Positions 62,648 through 64,000 of a stretch of DNA of 64,000 nt are shown here, in pieces. The DNA comes from Pseudomonas sp. Q11 (GTDB lineage Bacteria > Pseudomonadota > Gammaproteobacteria > Pseudomonadales > Pseudomonadaceae): NCBI RefSeq assembly GCF_024494355.1, contig NZ_JAKNQY010000008.1:62001-126000 (forward strand). Direction: 5' to 3'. Every line of letters starts with the position of its first letter. The first letter of the stretch is position 1. A program made the position numbers and the translations under genes. Under the pieces are notes generated by a model. That model saw only the letters and a list, made by a program, of their open reading frames with translations, ran no database searches and had not been told where the DNA came from.

Positions 62648-63745
62648 CTAACGCTTGTGGCCAGTGTCCAGCTTGCGTTCCAAATGCATGGAATAGCGGG
62701 ACATACCAAAACAGAAAATCCAGAACACCAGGGCGGCGAACACATAGCCTTCGGTGGCCATGCCCAGCCATTTCGGGTCGGCGGCAGCTTGTTTCACGCT
62801 GTTGAGCAGGTCGAACAGGCCGATGATGATCACCAGGCTGGTGTCCTTGAACAGCGCGATGAAGGTGTTGACGATACCCGGGATGACCATCTTCAGGGCT
62901 TGCGGCAAAATCACCAGGCCCATGCTGCGCCAGTAGCCCAGGCCCATCGCCGCGGCCGCTTCGTACTGACCTTTGGGGATCGCTTGCAGGCCGCCACGCA
63001 CCACTTCCGCCACGTAGGCCGACTGGAACAAGATCACGCCAATCAGTGCCCGCAGCAGTTTGTCGAAGTTCATACCTTCAGGCAGGAACAGCGGCAACAT
63101 CACCGAGGACATGAACAACACTGTGATCAACGGCACGCCACGCCAGAACTCGATGAAGGTCACGCAGACCACGCGGATCGCCGGCATGTTCGAGCGTCGG
63201 CCCAAAGCCAGCACGATGCCCAGCGGCAAAGCCCCGGCAATACCGACGGTGGCGATGACCAGGGTCAGCATCAGGCCGCCCCATTGGCTGGTCGACACGG
63301 TGGCCAGACCGAACACGCCACCGTGCAGCAGGCACCAGGCGATGATCGGATACAGCACCAGGAAGCTCAGGCCGTAGACCGCCTTGCGCGGGAAGCGCGA
63401 GATGAACAACGGTGCCACACCGATGACCGCCAGCCACACGGTCAGGTCCACGCGCCAGCGCAGGTCCGCCGGGTAGTAACCGTACATGAACTGGCCGAAG
63501 CGCTGCTGGATGAACACCCAGCAGGCGCCCTCCTTGGTGCAGTCAGCCTGGGTGGTGCCGACCCAGTTGGCATCGAGGATCGCCCAACTGATGATCGGTG
63601 GAACCACGAGGTAAATCAGGTAGAACGCGAACAGTGTCAGCAAGGTGTTGAGCCAGCTGGAGAACATGTTCGCACGCATCCATGCCACCGGCCCGAACAC
63701 TTTGCTCGGCGGCGGCATATCAGGTTTGAAAGTATGGGATGTCAT
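62648..63745 (-). CDS. aapM: General L-amino acid ABC transporter permease AapM
   Basis: 365 residues. Inner-membrane permease with an extra N-terminal part before the HisMQ-type core: spans MFSSWLNTLLTLFAFYLIYLVVPPIISW, LTVWLAVIGVAPLFISRF, AVYGLSFLVLYPIIAWCLL, WGGLMLTLVIATVGIAGALPLGIVLALGR, then EFWRGVPLITVLFMSSVMLPLFLPEG, EAAAAMGLGYWRSMGLVILPQALKMVIPGIVNTF (EAA loop, contacts AapP). 10 bp after aapQ. Confidence 0.92.
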   Translation of the reverse strand: MTSHTFKPDMPPPSKVFGPVAWMRANMFSSWLNTLLTLFAFYLIYLVVPPIISWAILDANWVGTTQADCTKEGACWVFIQQRFGQFMYGYYPADLRWRVDLTVWLAVIGVAPLFISRFPRKAVYGLSFLVLYPIIAWCLLHGGVFGLATVSTSQWGGLMLTLVIATVGIAGALPLGIVLALGRRSNMPAIRVVCVTFIEFWRGVPLITVLFMSSVMLPLFLPEGMNFDKLLRALIGVILFQSAYVAEVVRGGLQAIPKGQYEAAAAMGLGYWRSMGLVILPQALKMVIPGIVNTFIALFKDTSLVIIIGLFDLLNSVKQAAADPKWLGMATEGYVFAALVFWIFCFGMSRYSMHLERKLDTGHKR

Positions 63746-63755
63746 GCGCTTTTCC

Positions 63756-64000
63756 TCACCGCTCGATCAGCGCAATGCGCTTGTTGTACCAGTTCATCAG
63801 CAGGGAAATGCTGATACTGATCGCCAGGTACACGCTCATGGTGATGGCAATAACTTCGATCGCCTGCCCGGTCTGGTTCAGCACCGTACCGGCAAACAGC
63901 GAAACCATTTCCGGATAACCGATACCGGCCGCCAACGAGGAGTTCTTCGCCAGGTTCAGGTATTGGCTGGTCAGCGGCGGGATGATCACGCGCAGGGCTT
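63756..64000 (-). CDS. aapQ: General L-amino acid ABC transporter permease AapQ, 3' end
   Basis: C-terminal ~80 residues; the rest lies beyond the right edge. IIPPLTSQYLNLAKNSSLAAGIGYPEMVSLFAGTVLNQTGQAIEVIAITMSVYLAISISISLLMNWYNKRIALIER is the usual end of AapQ-type permeases, with the last membrane span. No start in the window. Confidence 0.9.
   Translation of the reverse strand, partial: ALRVIIPPLTSQYLNLAKNSSLAAGIGYPEMVSLFAGTVLNQTGQAIEVIAITMSVYLAISISISLLMNWYNKRIALIER

Overview
The window looks like a chromosomal segment of a fluorescent Pseudomonas, most likely of the P. fluorescens / corrugata / brassicacearum neighbourhood. The basis is inference: high GC, strong GC3 bias that creates long antisense shadow frames, many REP/REPIN-type palindromes in the gaps, and gene neighbourhoods known in Pseudomonas (nagR-nagA-SIS-nagF-nagE next to purL and mltF; lepA-lepB-rnc-era-recO-pdxJ; lptFG divergent from pepA-holC-valS; rlmF-hupN-ndpA; aapQMP). 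I see no tRNA, rRNA, CRISPR array, insertion sequence or prophage.

Layout. 1-1.7 kb: 3' part of a penicillin-binding protein. 1.9-10.5 kb (minus): a complete CS1/CFA-I-type (alternate chaperone-usher) fimbrial operon, read as major pilin, usher, three tandem tip-adhesin paralogs, chaperone, second pilin. 10.8-12.2 kb: a YqjI/YqjH-like pair (PadR regulator plus FAD-dependent ferric reductase) behind three AGATATATCT palindromes. 12.4-22.5 kb: housekeeping and metabolism: a VUT transporter, purT, membrane glucose dehydrogenase gcd with porin oprB, VF530 protein, a membrane protein, DUF1289, gamma carbonic anhydrase, two Nudix hydrolases and an L,D-transpeptidase. 22.8-23.9 kb: a secreted protein with an R-S-E ADP-ribosyltransferase signature and an apparent second, degenerate copy of the domain. 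24.2-26 kb: a DUF6124 gene, then a gene-free zone with a hairpin-rich segment and a roughly 770-bp nested palindrome. 26-33.2 kb: the N-acetylglucosamine regulon. 33.4-39.4 kb: yqfO-like gene, purL and divergent mltF. 39.5-47.9 kb (minus): pdxJ, recO, era, rnc, lepB, lepA, lptG, lptF. 48.4-53.8 kb (plus): pepA, holC, a small acidic protein, valS. 54-60.7 kb: rlmF, hupN, ndpA, a glutaredoxin, a GST, a GIY-YIG protein, an NTF2-like protein and a CynX/NimT MFS transporter. 61-61.8 kb: MqsR/MqsA toxin-antitoxin. 61.9-64 kb: aapP, aapM and the end of aapQ.

How the parts work together. The fimbrial genes form one surface-adhesion module whose three adhesins share a nearly constant C-terminal half and differ in the N-terminal half. 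gcd and oprB fit periplasmic glucose uptake and oxidation. The nag operon imports GlcNAc by a self-contained PTS (EIIA-HPr-EI fusion plus EIICB) and converts it through NagA and a SIS-type deaminase. Gaps carry four recurrent palindromic repeat families, called here A (TAGGAGCTG...CAGCTCCTA), B (GTGGCGAGGGAGCTTGCTCCC), C (GTGGGAGCGAGCCTGCTCGC) and D (GTGGGAGCAAAGCTTGCTCGC). The most novel-looking items are the tandem ADP-ribosyltransferase-like protein, the triplicated adhesins, the three-palindrome PadR promoter, the hairpin-rich segment upstream of the DUF6124 gene, and the giant nested palindrome. All calls come from reading the sequence and remembered families; no search was run.
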